The notes under the pieces: model-generated
Databases searched by the model: none
Told to the model about the DNA's origin: nothing
The model's input: the letters and a program-made list of their open reading frames with translations, nothing else
Shown: positions 35,813 to 44,080 of the stretch, piece by piece
Layout of the letters: the number at the start of each line of letters is the position of its first letter
How positions within the stretch are numbered: position 1 is the stretch's first letter
Made by a program: the position numbers and the translations under genes
Assembly: GCF_003700275.1 (NCBI RefSeq)
Contig: NZ_RBRE01000103.1
Coordinates: forward strand, 80,289-144,288
DNA: 64,000 nucleotides
DNA from: Pseudomonas cichorii
GTDB taxonomy: Bacteria; Pseudomonadota; Gammaproteobacteria; Pseudomonadales; Pseudomonadaceae
Direction of reading: 5' to 3'

Positions 35813-35941
35813 ATGGCTAACAAACGAGCACGAGATTCCGGGAGCGGACGCTTCATTCCTGTCGAGGAAGCCAGGCGCCGCCCCAAAGAGACGACCGTTG
35901 AGACGATCCGCAAACCCTGTCCCAAGAAAAAAGAGTCATAG
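35813..35941 (+). CDS. Short basic protein of unknown function (42 residues)
   Basis: An ORF starts at ATG 35813 with AAGGAC nine bases upstream and ends in front of a strong terminator, so it looks like a real mono-cistronic gene. The product begins MANKRARDSGSGRFIPVEE and ends in CPKKKES. It is rich in Lys, Arg and Glu and has no membrane segment. A short gene at this position between mutS and cinA/pncC also exists in P. aeruginosa, as I recall. I cannot assign a function. Confidence 0.7.
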   Translation: MANKRARDSGSGRFIPVEEARRRPKETTVETIRKPCPKKKES

Positions 35942-35953
35942 TTGAAGCGCAAC

Positions 35954-35988
35954 AGAGCGGTTGCCGATGCAGCCGCTCTGGCTTTTCT
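35954..35988 (+). terminator. Terminator after the 42-codon ORF
   Basis: AGAGCGGTTGC and GCAGCCGCTCT form an 11-base stem with one mismatch around CGAT, followed by GGCTTTTCT. It separates the small ORF from pncC. Confidence 0.8.
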
Positions 35989-36027
35989 GTAGCCTTTTCA
36001 AGGTTTCTGTCTGGACAGGAAAAGATC

Positions 36028-36528
36028 GTGGATGAAATTACCCGGCTTGCCGCATCGCTCGGCAAGCATCTGCAAGCCATCAACGCTCAGGTTACGACTG
36101 CCGAGTCCTGTACGGGCGGCGGGATTGCCGAAGCAATCACCCGTATCGGCGGTAGCTCTGCCTGGTTTGAAGCCGGCTATGTGACGTACTCCAACACCCA
36201 GAAAACCCGCCAGCTCGATGTGCCGGGCGAATTGTTCGCCACGCATGGTGCGGTCAGCCAGCCCGTCGTCGAAGCCATGGTCCGGGGCGCGCAAGCCGGA
36301 AGTGGTGCACGTTTCGCGGTTGCCGTCAGCGGCGTGGCGGGGCCTGGCGGAGGTTCGGTTGAAAAGCCGGTAGGCACGGTATGGCTGTGCTGGGGCGCGG
36401 CAGAGCAACTGATTGCTCAACGTCGGCAGTTTGACGGTGATCGTGATGAAGTGCGCCGACAAACGGTGAAGGCCGCGCTAGAGGGGCTGATCCGGCTCGC
36501 TGTTGGAGAAATGCCAAAACAGGGGTAG
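36028..36528 (+). CDS. pncC: Nicotinamide-nucleotide amidohydrolase (CinA C-terminal domain protein)
   Basis: The 166-residue product corresponds to the stand-alone CinA C-terminal domain, which deamidates NMN to NaMN in pyridine nucleotide recycling. Family blocks are TTAESCTGGGIAEAITRIGGSS, shown here as AESCTGGGIAEAITRI. GYVTYSNTQKT and VSGVAGPGGGSVEKPVGTVW are also present. The start is GTG 36028, preceded by GGACAGGA. It lies directly upstream of recA, the classic cinA-recA neighbourhood, but recA has its own SOS box in the gap between them. Confidence 0.93.
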   Translation: MDEITRLAASLGKHLQAINAQVTTAESCTGGGIAEAITRIGGSSAWFEAGYVTYSNTQKTRQLDVPGELFATHGAVSQPVVEAMVRGAQAGSGARFAVAVSGVAGPGGGSVEKPVGTVWLCWGAAEQLIAQRRQFDGDRDEVRRQTVKAALEGLIRLAVGEMPKQG

Positions 36529-36555
36529 GCGAGCGCTCATCGCTGTGGAATAATA

Positions 36556-36571
36556 CTGTCTACTTATACAG
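36556..36571 (+). promoter_or_regulatory. LexA-binding SOS box of recA
   Basis: CTGTCTACTTATACAG fits the CTGT-N8-ACAG consensus at all eight fixed positions and lies 51 bases before the recA start. It indicates LexA repression of recA, and through it recX. Confidence 0.9.
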
Positions 36572-36622
36572 GTGTTGTGGCCAGTCAGGCCCTAAATTGA
36601 ATTTGATTACGTGAGGACTTCA

Positions 36623-37687
36623 ATGGACGACAACAAGAAGAAAGCCTTGGCTGCGGCCTTGGGTCAGATCGAGCGTCAATTCGGTAAAGGTGCCGTAATG
36701 CGCATGGGTGACCATGACCGTCAGGCTATTCCTTCTATTTCTACCGGTTCGCTGGGTCTGGATATCGCACTGGGTATCGGCGGTCTGCCTAAAGGCCGGA
36801 TCGTCGAAATCTACGGTCCGGAATCTTCCGGTAAAACCACGCTGACCCTGTCGGTCATCGCTCAGGCGCAGAAAATGGGCGCAACCTGTGCGTTCGTCGA
36901 TGCCGAGCATGCGCTGGATCCCGAGTACGCTGGCAAGCTGGGCGTCAACGTCGACGACCTGCTGGTTTCGCAGCCGGACACCGGTGAGCAGGCGCTGGAA
37001 ATCACCGACATGCTGGTACGTTCCAATGCCGTCGACGTCATCGTCGTCGACTCCGTTGCCGCTCTGGTGCCCAAGGCTGAAATCGAAGGCGAAATGGGTG
37101 ACATGCACGTAGGTCTGCAGGCACGTCTGATGTCCCAGGCGCTGCGCAAGATCACCGGTAACATCAAGAACGCCAACTGCCTGGTTATCTTCATCAACCA
37201 GATCCGTATGAAAATCGGCGTGATGTTCGGCAGCCCGGAAACCACCACCGGTGGTAACGCTCTGAAGTTCTACGCATCGGTACGTCTGGATATCCGCCGC
37301 ACCGGCGCAGTGAAAGAAGGCGACGAAGTGGTTGGTAGCGAAACCCGCGTCAAGATCGTGAAGAACAAGGTGGCCCCGCCATTCCGTCAGGCAGAGTTCC
37401 AGATTCTTTACGGCAAGGGTATCTACCTCAACGGTGAAATCATCGACCTGGCTGTTCTGCATGGTTTTGTCGAGAAGTCCGGTGCCTGGTACAGCTATCA
37501 GGGCAGCAAGATCGGTCAGGGCAAGGCCAACTCGGCCAAGTTCCTGGCAGACAACCCGGAAATCGGCGCAGCGCTCGAGAAGCAGATTCGCGACAAGCTG
37601 CTGACTCCTGGCGTTGATACCAAGGCGGTAGGTTCCCGTGAACCAGCCGATGCAGATGACATGGCTGAAGCTGACGCAGATATCTGA
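36623..37687 (+). CDS. recA: Recombinase RecA
   Basis: RecA forms filaments on single-stranded DNA, drives homologous strand exchange and stimulates self-cleavage of LexA. The 354-residue protein has Walker A in YGPESSGKTTLTL and VDAEHALDPEYA. Walker B is in VIVVDSVAAL, and L2 is around FGSPETTTGGNALKFYASVR, cited here as GSPETTTGGNALKF. The C-terminus is acidic (DADDMAEADADI), as in E. coli, where it limits activity. ATG 36623 follows GTGAGGA; the in-frame upstream start at 36611 is less likely. recX follows after 8 bases. Confidence 0.98.
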   Translation: MDDNKKKALAAALGQIERQFGKGAVMRMGDHDRQAIPSISTGSLGLDIALGIGGLPKGRIVEIYGPESSGKTTLTLSVIAQAQKMGATCAFVDAEHALDPEYAGKLGVNVDDLLVSQPDTGEQALEITDMLVRSNAVDVIVVDSVAALVPKAEIEGEMGDMHVGLQARLMSQALRKITGNIKNANCLVIFINQIRMKIGVMFGSPETTTGGNALKFYASVRLDIRRTGAVKEGDEVVGSETRVKIVKNKVAPPFRQAEFQILYGKGIYLNGEIIDLAVLHGFVEKSGAWYSYQGSKIGQGKANSAKFLADNPEIGAALEKQIRDKLLTPGVDTKAVGSREPADADDMAEADADI

Positions 37688-37695
37688 TAAGCCTC

Positions 37696-38163
37696 ATGTC
37701 TGCTGTGCTCGATACACCAGTCGCCGTACGGCGAACCGCAATGGACCTGCTCGCGCGACGCGAGCATGGTCGTGTCGAGCTGACGCGCAAGCTGCGTCAG
37801 CGCGGCGCTCCTCCCGAACTGATCGAATCTGCCCTTGACCGTCTGGTCGATGAAGGGCTGCTCTCTGAATCTCGCTATCTTGAAAGCTTCGTTTCCTCCC
37901 GGGCGCGTTCTGGCTATGGTCCTTTGCGTATTCGTGAAGAACTGGGCCAGCGTGGCCTGCAACGTGCGGACATCGAGGAAGCACTCAGGGAGTGTGGTGT
38001 CGACTGGCAAGTCCGTCTGCAGGAAACCTGGCAGCGCAAGTATGCCGGCAGGCTGCCTGCCGATGCACGTGAGCGTGCCCAGCAAGGCCGTTTCCTGGCT
38101 TATCGCGGCTATTCGCTGGATATGATCGGCCGCCTGTTGAGTGGCCGTGGCGGGGATGATTGA
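37696..38163 (+). CDS. recX: Regulatory protein RecX
   Basis: RecX binds RecA filaments and limits recombinase activity. The 155-residue product contains three repeats of a helical RecX module: DLLARREHGRVELTRKLRQRG, cited as LLARREHGRVELTRKLRQ, then ESRYLESFVSSRARSGYGP, and a third near RFLAYRGYSLDMIGRLL. It starts eight bases after the recA stop and is probably co-transcribed and SOS-induced with it. A REP pair follows. Confidence 0.93.
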   Translation: MSAVLDTPVAVRRTAMDLLARREHGRVELTRKLRQRGAPPELIESALDRLVDEGLLSESRYLESFVSSRARSGYGPLRIREELGQRGLQRADIEEALRECGVDWQVRLQETWQRKYAGRLPADARERAQQGRFLAYRGYSLDMIGRLLSGRGGDD

Positions 38164-38169
38164 GCTGAG

Positions 38170-38239
38170 CAGGGTTCGCGGATAAACCCGCTCCCGCGCA
38201 AAGTGGCGCAGGGGCGAATTCATTCGCGAAAACCCCGGT
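38170..38239. repeat. REP pair after recX
   Basis: TTCGCGGATAAACCCGCTCC and GGGGCGAATTCATTCGCGAA are two REP units in opposite orientation around a GCGCAAAGTGGCGC stretch. They fill the gap between the convergent recX and LOG-family genes and could act as a bidirectional 3'-end structure. Confidence 0.75.
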
Positions 38240-38243
38240 CACA

Positions 38244-39344
38244 TCAGGCTTTCTCGCGAGAACGCAGTTCCAGGGACTGGGCACTGTTCTCCGGCAGGTT
38301 GATGTAGTCGATCAATTCGCGAAGCCGACCCTGATTACGTCCAGTAAAAGCAAAGGCAAGGCGTGTCAGGTGGCTGAACTGAGCTTCGTCGTGTTCTTCT
38401 CCCTGATAGCTGTGCTGATGGAAATCCTCGCTGCTGCATATGTCGGCAAAGGTTGTCTGGATATGCTCCAGCGCCTGTTCGCTGAGCGGGTGATGCATGC
38501 GGATCACGAACTTGTTCTTCAGCCAGCGGCTGGAGTGGAAGTTGCTGTAGAACCGGTTTATCTCTTCCACAGCCTCGTCGGTGCTGTAGACCAGCCGCAT
38601 CAGCTTCATGTCGGCCGGCAGAATGTAGTGGTTGGCTTCCAGCTGGTTGCTGATGAAGTCCAGCGCACCTTGCCAGAAGTTACCGCCGGGCGTATCCAGC
38701 AGCACGATAGGCACCAGCGGGCTTTTGCCGGTCTGGATCAGCGTCAGCACTTCCAGTGCTTCGTCCAGGGTGCCGAAACCGCCCGGGCAGAGCACCAGCG
38801 CATTGGCTTCCTTGACGAAAAACAGCTTGCGGGTAAAGAAGAAGTGGAACGGCAAGAGGTTTTCCGTGCCTTCCACGGTCGGGTTGGCATGCTGCTCGAA
38901 GGGGAGAGTGATATTGAAGCCCAGGCTGTTTTGACGCCCCGCGCCCTCATGAGCCGCAGCCATGATGCCGCCACCGGCGCCGGTGATTACCATCATGTCG
39001 GAGCGCGCCAGTTTCTCACCCAGATCCCTGGCCTGGGCATACAGAGGGTGCTCCACCGGAGTGCGTGCCGAGCCGAACACGGTCACCTTGCGGCGTCCCT
39101 TGAAACGTTCCAGCACCCGGAAGGCGCCGTCCAGTTCGCGCAGGGTCTGCAGGGTGATCTTGGCGTTCCAGCGGTTGCGGTCATCCTCGGCCATACGCAG
39201 GACGGTCAGGATCATGTCGCGGTACAAGGGCAGGTTGGGGCTGGCGGGAGCTACCTGATTGATGTGCTCCTCTATCTTGCTGGTGATATCCAGGCCATTG
39301 CTCTGAAAGTGTTGCGATAGAACATCGTTAGGTACATACGGCAT
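38244..39344 (-). CDS. LOG-family protein (lysine decarboxylase-like fold, putative nucleotide phosphoribohydrolase)
   Basis: The 366-residue protein contains the LOG signature pair: GAGGGIMAAAHEGA and CPGGFGTLDEALEVLTLIQ, which bind nucleotide and carry the catalytic arginine/glutamate in cytokinin-activating LOG enzymes and in PpnN. VFGSARTPVEHP marks the Rossmann start near residue 90. It has an N-terminal extension of about 80 residues and a C-terminal extension of about 100 compared with minimal LOG proteins. The substrate cannot be told from sequence; AMP-type nucleotide hydrolysis is plausible. It is encoded alone, and 39345-39610 upstream shows no gene. Confidence 0.8.
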   Translation of the reverse strand: MPYVPNDVLSQHFQSNGLDITSKIEEHINQVAPASPNLPLYRDMILTVLRMAEDDRNRWNAKITLQTLRELDGAFRVLERFKGRRKVTVFGSARTPVEHPLYAQARDLGEKLARSDMMVITGAGGGIMAAAHEGAGRQNSLGFNITLPFEQHANPTVEGTENLLPFHFFFTRKLFFVKEANALVLCPGGFGTLDEALEVLTLIQTGKSPLVPIVLLDTPGGNFWQGALDFISNQLEANHYILPADMKLMRLVYSTDEAVEEINRFYSNFHSSRWLKNKFVIRMHHPLSEQALEHIQTTFADICSSEDFHQHSYQGEEHDEAQFSHLTRLAFAFTGRNQGRLRELIDYINLPENSAQSLELRSREKA

Positions 39345-39610
39345 TCAAGATTTCTCCTCCTGCAGAATCATTTGACCCCGGCCAGACTCACGCCGGAATC
39401 ACAAGGCATCGTACTGTGCCGATGATGAAAGCCTCTTTTCAGGTTATATGATGGCTCGATAATGTCCCGGTTTTATCTAAAAAACCATCGATTATCTACC
39501 GGCAGCAGCAGGTAAGGCGGGAAGGGAATATCTGCCTGGGGAGACGGAGCAACGCGGTCTGGATGTGCGCACCGCATGCAGGGCGGCGCGCAGCGAGGGA
39601 GGCAGTCGGC

Positions 39611-40030
39611 TTACTTGTTCGGTTTTTTTACCGAGCAATCCGAAGCCTGGAAGGTCTGGGTGACGATCGGACGGTTGGTCTTGTATTCGCTGAACTGATA
39701 CTTGAGTACGGCGCCCTTGGTCATCAACTGGCGGTAGCCGTTGTTGTGGCAAACGCTGTTGCCCAGTTGATTGCGCACGGCATCCGGGTTGCCGCGCATT
39801 TGTCGGGCCTGGCCTTCGCGTACGCTCAGGTGGTTGATCAGTTCGTTGCCATTGACGGTGTAGCCCTGGTCCAGAATGTCTTCGTTGATTGCCCGGGGCG
39901 TGCCGACGCTGCTTTCCTGGGCAACTTTTTCCAGCATCTTGCTGAGCTCGAATTCCTGCTTGGACGCCGCCTGAGCGCCCAGCGGGGCAAGAAACAACAG
40001 CGTAAGGGTTGGGACGGTGAGGCGCAGCAT
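39611..40030 (-). CDS. Small exported protein, PA3611-family (quorum-regulated virulence factor type)
   Basis: The 139-residue product has a clear signal peptide (MLRLTVPTLTLLFLAPLGAQA, cleavage after AQA). The mature periplasmic or secreted domain has two cysteines (VCHNNGY and SDCSVKK) that could form a disulphide. From memory it matches the family of P. aeruginosa PA3611, described as quorum-sensing regulated, and the neighbourhood (recA-recX nearby) agrees. The exact function is unknown. ATG 40030 has GGAGA upstream and the longer frame to 40102 would hide the signal peptide. Confidence 0.75.
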   Translation of the reverse strand: MLRLTVPTLTLLFLAPLGAQAASKQEFELSKMLEKVAQESSVGTPRAINEDILDQGYTVNGNELINHLSVREGQARQMRGNPDAVRNQLGNSVCHNNGYRQLMTKGAVLKYQFSEYKTNRPIVTQTFQASDCSVKKPNK

Positions 40031-40251
40031 CAAACTCTCCTGATTCAGTGGCTGGCGGTTTTGACCAGCAACTTCAAAGTGTGTTCCGGATAACCTGCCC
40101 ACGGCGCGGTTTCAATGGCGCGCCAGTATAGGATAGGTCCATACAGGTCGAAAGCAGGTTGAAGCGTCGGGGCTCTGGTAAACTGCCCGGACTTTTACCC
40201 CTGTCGAGTTCTTGCTGTGTCGATGCCTTTCTTCAGTGGGCGTGTCTTTCA

Positions 40252-40962
40252 ATGAGCCATGCTGTTTCCCGCCTGCGCGATCAGCGCCTGGCCCGTAGCA
40301 CCAAACCCTTTATTGCCCGTGGTTCCCGAGCGCCGCGCTGTGCCGATTGCCGGGTGATTTCCAGTTATTGCCTGTGTGCCTGGCGGCCCACGGTGGCTGC
40401 AAAGTCAGGCATGTGCCTATTGATGTATGACACCGAACCGCTGAAGCCGACCAATACCGGCTGGCTGATCGCCGATGTGATTCAGGACACGCATGCCTTT
40501 GGCTGGTCGCGGATCGAGGTCGACGAGCAACTGCTGGCCTTGCTGGATGATCCTCAATGGCAGCCTTATATCGTGTTTCCCGGCGAGTTCGTCGCCAGGG
40601 AGCGGGTGGTGACCAAGGTTACTCATGAAGAGGGCAAGCGCCCGCTGTTCATTCTGCTGGATGCGACCTGGACCGAAGCGCGCAAGATGTTCCGCAAAAG
40701 TCCGTACCTGGAGCGTTTCCCGGTGCTGAGTCTGGAGCCGGAGCAGATCTCGCGTTACCGGTTGCGGCGTTCCCGGCGCGATGATCACTTCTGTACTGCC
40801 GAAGTCGCTGCGTTGTGCCTGGAACTGGCCGATGATGTCAGTGCCAGTGGCGTGCTGGATGCTTATCTGGATGTTTTCAGCGCTCATTATCTGGGCGCCA
40901 AGTTCCAGCGACCGATCGACCCTGACGATGCGGCGCACAGTCATTTGAAGGCTTTTCTGTGA
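40252..40962 (+). CDS. DTW-domain tRNA-uridine aminocarboxypropyltransferase
   Basis: DTW-domain proteins (TapT/TuaA) add a 3-amino-3-carboxypropyl group from SAM to uridine 47 of tRNA. The 236-residue product has an N-terminal cysteine cluster (CADCRVISSYCLC) that probably binds zinc. The namesake block ILLDATWTEARKMFRKS has DATW in place of DxTW. RYRLRRSRRDDHFCTAEVAAL follows. ATG 40252 was chosen because it matches where similarity begins. It stands alone upstream of erdR. Confidence 0.88.
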   Translation: MSHAVSRLRDQRLARSTKPFIARGSRAPRCADCRVISSYCLCAWRPTVAAKSGMCLLMYDTEPLKPTNTGWLIADVIQDTHAFGWSRIEVDEQLLALLDDPQWQPYIVFPGEFVARERVVTKVTHEEGKRPLFILLDATWTEARKMFRKSPYLERFPVLSLEPEQISRYRLRRSRRDDHFCTAEVAALCLELADDVSASGVLDAYLDVFSAHYLGAKFQRPIDPDDAAHSHLKAFL

Positions 40963-41106
40963 CGACTTGCGCGTCTGTAAACCGTTTGCCCGGCCATAGC
41001 GGAATCGAGGCGGTATCAGGCTTGACCACCCGTGCCGGGCTGGGCATGCTTGGCGCCGCTTGAACGCTGAACCTGTCGGCGCTCACTATAAGAACAGGAT
41101 CAAAAA

Positions 41107-41754
41107 ATGACCTACGACATCCTGATCGCCGATGACCATCCGCTGTTTCGCAGCGCGTTGCATCAGGCGTTGAGCATCGGCCTCGGGCCGGATGCCCGGC
41201 TGGTCGAGGCAGACAGCATTGCCCGCATCGAGTCGCACCTGGCAGAGAAGACTGACTGGGATCTTGTCCTGCTGGATTTGAACATGCCGGGCGCCTATGG
41301 CTTTTCCGGGCTGGTATTGCTGCGAGGGCAGTATCCGCAGATTCCGGTAGTCATGATTTCGGCGCAGGAAGAAGCCTCGATCGTGGTCCGTTCCCGAGAG
41401 TTCGGTGCCAGTGGGTTCATTCCCAAGTCCAGCTCGCTGGAAACCATCCAGCAGGCGGTACGCACTGTTCTCGAGGGCGATGTCTGGTGGCCGCCGCAGG
41501 TCAATGAAATCATCAGTGTCTCGGAAGAGGCGCGGGTCGCCAGTGCCGGTCTTGCCAGCCTCACGCCGCAGCAGTTCCGGGTATTGACCATGGTCTGTGA
41601 AGGCTTGTTGAACAAGCAGATCGCCTATGAACTCAGCGTTTCGGAAGCCACCATCAAGGCTCATGTCACGGCTATTTTCCGCAAACTGGGTGTTCGCACG
41701 CGAACCCAGGCGGCGCTGCTGTTGCAGCAACTGGAATCGATTTCCGCTACCTGA
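41107..41754 (+). CDS. erdR: LuxR-family response regulator, ErdR type
   Basis: The 215-residue protein has an N-terminal receiver domain with the acidic pocket in ILIADDHPLF and the phospho-acceptor Asp in VLLDLNMPGAYG. A C-terminal NarL/LuxR-type helix-turn-helix follows (LTPQQFRVLTMVCEGLLNK, TIKAHVTAIFRKLGVRTR). In pseudomonads the orphan response regulator next to dgkA is ErdR, which controls ethanol and acetate-type carbon metabolism, as I recall. The adjacency to dgkA here supports that name. No sensor kinase gene is nearby. Confidence 0.8.
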   Translation: MTYDILIADDHPLFRSALHQALSIGLGPDARLVEADSIARIESHLAEKTDWDLVLLDLNMPGAYGFSGLVLLRGQYPQIPVVMISAQEEASIVVRSREFGASGFIPKSSSLETIQQAVRTVLEGDVWWPPQVNEIISVSEEARVASAGLASLTPQQFRVLTMVCEGLLNKQIAYELSVSEATIKAHVTAIFRKLGVRTRTQAALLLQQLESISAT

Positions 41755-41825
41755 CAGACAGGTTCACGCTTTTTTGACCTGTCTTGCCTTAGCTTTCCTC
41801 ATCTTTTCGACACAGTAGTCTCTCA

Positions 41826-42194
41826 ATGCCTTCGCCCTTCAAAGGCCAGACCGGCCTGAAACGTATCTTCAATGCTGCAGGTTATTCCATTGATGGCCTG
41901 ACGGCCGCCTTCAAAGGTGAAGCGGCTTTCCGTCAACTGGTGCTGCTCAATGTGGTACTGATTCCCTTGTCCTTTTTCGTCAACGTCACCAGATGCGAGC
42001 AGGCCTTGTTGATTGCCGTGTGTCTGCTGGCGCTGATCGTCGAGTTGCTCAACTCGGCCGTTGAAGCGGCCATTGACCGCATCTCTCTGGACCTGCACCC
42101 ACTGTCCAAGAATGCCAAGGACATGGGCAGCGCCGCGCAACTGGTGGCGCTGAGCATGATCGCCGTGGTCTGGGGTGTGATCCTGCTGGGCTGA
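41826..42194 (+). CDS. dgkA: Diacylglycerol kinase (prokaryotic type)
   Basis: DgkA phosphorylates diacylglycerol left over from periplasmic glucan and LPS modification, returning it to phosphatidic acid. The 122-residue protein has the cytoplasmic amphipathic start TGLKRIFNAAGYSIDGLTAAFK and the E-x-A motif AFRQLVLLN. The signature LNSAVEAAIDRIS lies between the second and third membrane helices. An imperfect hairpin (41756-41784) precedes it after erdR. It ends five bases from the convergent finR stop. Confidence 0.95.
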   Translation: MPSPFKGQTGLKRIFNAAGYSIDGLTAAFKGEAAFRQLVLLNVVLIPLSFFVNVTRCEQALLIAVCLLALIVELLNSAVEAAIDRISLDLHPLSKNAKDMGSAAQLVALSMIAVVWGVILLG

Positions 42195-42199
42195 TCCGT

Positions 42200-43126
42200 T
42201 CAGTACAGGCTGGGGATCACGATCTCGTCGCTGCGCTGGACCCCGGCGGTAAAGGCGCGGCACAGGTCGAGAAATTCACGCATCGCCGATGTCTGGTACT
42301 TCTGCTTGTGCCAGATGAAGTAGAACTGCCGCGACAGATCCAGCTCCGGTGTATCCAGTGCGACCAGGCTGCCACGCCGAAAGGCATCGCGCAGGGCCAG
42401 CCGGGAAATGCAGCCGATTCCCAGACCCGACTCCACGGCACGCTTGATGGCTTCGGTGTGCTCCAGCTCCAGGCGCACGTTCAGGCCGTTACGGTGATGA
42501 CGCATGGCCTGATCGAAAGTCAGGCGTGTGCCCGAGCCTTGTTCGCGCAGGATCCAGGCTTCCTGGGTCAGTTCCTTGAGGCTGGCGTGACCGCGTTTGG
42601 CCAGGGGATGCTGCGGGGCGCAGAACACCACCAGTTCGTCCTCGACCCAGGACTGGACTTCTATATCCGGGTGGCTGCAATCACCTTCGATCAGACCCAG
42701 ATCAATTTCGTAATGCGCCACCTGTTGCACGATATGCGCCGTGTTCTGGACATGCAGCTTGACCTGGCTTTCCGGGTGTCGCTGCATGAAACCACCGATC
42801 AGGAGGGTCGCCAGGTAATTGCCGATGGTCAATGTGGCGCCAACCGCCAGCGAGCCGAACCCCGACTTGCCGTTGAGCAGGTCTTCGATTTCCTTGGCCT
42901 GATCGAGCAGGGCAACCGCCTGCGGCAATAGCTGGCGTCCGGTCGCGTTGAGGCTCAGGCGTTTGCCGGCGCGATCGAACAACTGGCAACTGGATTGACG
43001 TTCCAGCTCGGTGATGGAGGTACTGGCTGCCGATTGCGAGAGGGAAAGCATGACCGCTGCACGCGACACGCTTTCCTGCTGGGCGACGGCGACGAAGACT
43101 TGAAGCTGACGGAGAGTAAATCGCAT
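42200..43126 (-). CDS. finR: LysR-family regulator FinR
   Basis: The 308-residue protein has an N-terminal helix-turn-helix (RQLQVFVAVAQQESVSRAA, LSLSQSAASTSITELER) and a LysR ligand-binding domain. It is divergent from fprA with 123 bases between the starts. FinR in P. putida and P. aeruginosa activates fprA under superoxide or redox stress and is encoded in the same arrangement, so this name is well supported by context. ATG 43126 was chosen over the long upstream frame because the DNA-binding domain starts directly there. Confidence 0.85.
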   Translation of the reverse strand: MRFTLRQLQVFVAVAQQESVSRAAVMLSLSQSAASTSITELERQSSCQLFDRAGKRLSLNATGRQLLPQAVALLDQAKEIEDLLNGKSGFGSLAVGATLTIGNYLATLLIGGFMQRHPESQVKLHVQNTAHIVQQVAHYEIDLGLIEGDCSHPDIEVQSWVEDELVVFCAPQHPLAKRGHASLKELTQEAWILREQGSGTRLTFDQAMRHHRNGLNVRLELEHTEAIKRAVESGLGIGCISRLALRDAFRRGSLVALDTPELDLSRQFYFIWHKQKYQTSAMREFLDLCRAFTAGVQRSDEIVIPSLY

Positions 43127-43146
43127 ATCTATATAACCGATAACCC

Positions 43147-43174
43147 ATATCTTGATAATTAATTTAACAGATAT
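43147..43174. promoter_or_regulatory. Candidate FinR operator
   Basis: ATATC (43147-43151) and GATAT (43170-43174) are the ends of an AT-rich interrupted palindrome that overlaps the fprA -35 box, where a LysR activator would be expected to touch RNA polymerase. Inferred from position and symmetry only. Confidence 0.4.
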
Positions 43175-43192
43175 TGTGTCTGCCACTAGAAT
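43164..43192 (+). promoter_or_regulatory. Candidate promoter of fprA
   Basis: TTAACA (43164-43169) and TAGAAT (43187-43192) are spaced by 17 bases, about 57 bases before the fprA start. Confidence 0.65.
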
Positions 43193-43249
43193 GTCGCGCA
43201 ATAGCGCTTATGCCCAGCGCAGACGAATTTTTCAGGAGTTTCCACGTAC

Positions 43250-44029
43250 ATGAGCAACATGAACCACGAGCGTGTCCTCAGCGTCCACCACTGGAACGAC
43301 ACTCTCTTCAGTTTCAAGTGCACTCGCGATCCAGGTCTGCGTTTCGAGAACGGTCAATTCGTGATGATCGGTCTGCAGCAACCCAACGGTCGCCCGCTCA
43401 TGCGTGCCTACTCGATTGCCAGCCCGAACTGGGAAGAGCATCTGGAGTTCTTCAGCATCAAGGTGCCGGATGGTCCGCTGACTTCGCAGTTGCAGCACTT
43501 GAAGGAAGGCGACGAGATCATCATCAGCAAGAAGCCTACCGGCACGCTGGTGCTGGATGACCTCAAGCCTGGCAAACACCTGTACCTGCTGAGCACCGGC
43601 ACTGGCCTCGCTCCGTTCATGAGCGTTATCCAGGACCCGGAAACCTACGAGCGTTTCGAGAAGGTCATCCTGTGCCACGGCGTGCGCTACGTGAACGAAG
43701 TCGCCTATCGCGAATTCATCACCGAGCACCTGCCGCAGAACGAGTTCTTCGGTGAAGCGCTGCGTGAAAAGCTGATCTACTACCCAACTGTGACACGCGA
43801 GCCTTTCGAGAACGAAGGCCGTCTGACCGATCTGATGCGCAGCGGCAAGCTGTTCAGCGATATCGGTCTGCCGCCGATCAACCCTCAGGACGACCGTGCC
43901 ATGCTGTGTGGCAGCCCGAGCATGCTCGATGAAACCAGCGAAGTGCTCAACAGCTTCGGTCTGACCGTTTCGCCGCGCATGCGTGAGCCAGGCGATTACC
44001 TGATCGAGCGTGCATTCGTCGAGAAGTAA
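43250..44029 (+). CDS. fpr: Ferredoxin-NADP+ reductase FprA
   Basis: FprA moves electrons between NADPH and ferredoxin or flavodoxin and supports iron-sulphur repair and iron release during redox stress. The 259-residue protein has the FAD-binding RAYSIASPNWEE block, the NADP-binding GTGLAPFMSVIQD motif and the CGSPSMLDET segment. The C-terminus is EKAFVEK-like (ERAFVEK), typical of bacterial subclass I FPRs. A strong terminator follows. fdxA elsewhere in the window is a possible partner, but that is a guess. Confidence 0.95.
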   Translation: MSNMNHERVLSVHHWNDTLFSFKCTRDPGLRFENGQFVMIGLQQPNGRPLMRAYSIASPNWEEHLEFFSIKVPDGPLTSQLQHLKEGDEIIISKKPTGTLVLDDLKPGKHLYLLSTGTGLAPFMSVIQDPETYERFEKVILCHGVRYVNEVAYREFITEHLPQNEFFGEALREKLIYYPTVTREPFENEGRLTDLMRSGKLFSDIGLPPINPQDDRAMLCGSPSMLDETSEVLNSFGLTVSPRMREPGDYLIERAFVEK

Positions 44030-44041
44030 GCCGGTTTGATG

Positions 44042-44080
44042 AAAACCGCCTCCCTCTTCATTGAGCGAGGCGGTTTTTTA
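44042..44080. terminator. Terminator shared by fprA and trmO
   Basis: AAAACCGCCTC and GAGGCGGTTTT are perfect 11-base arms, with A-run and T-run on the two sides, so the hairpin can serve both convergent genes. It reaches into the last codons of trmO. Confidence 0.85.
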
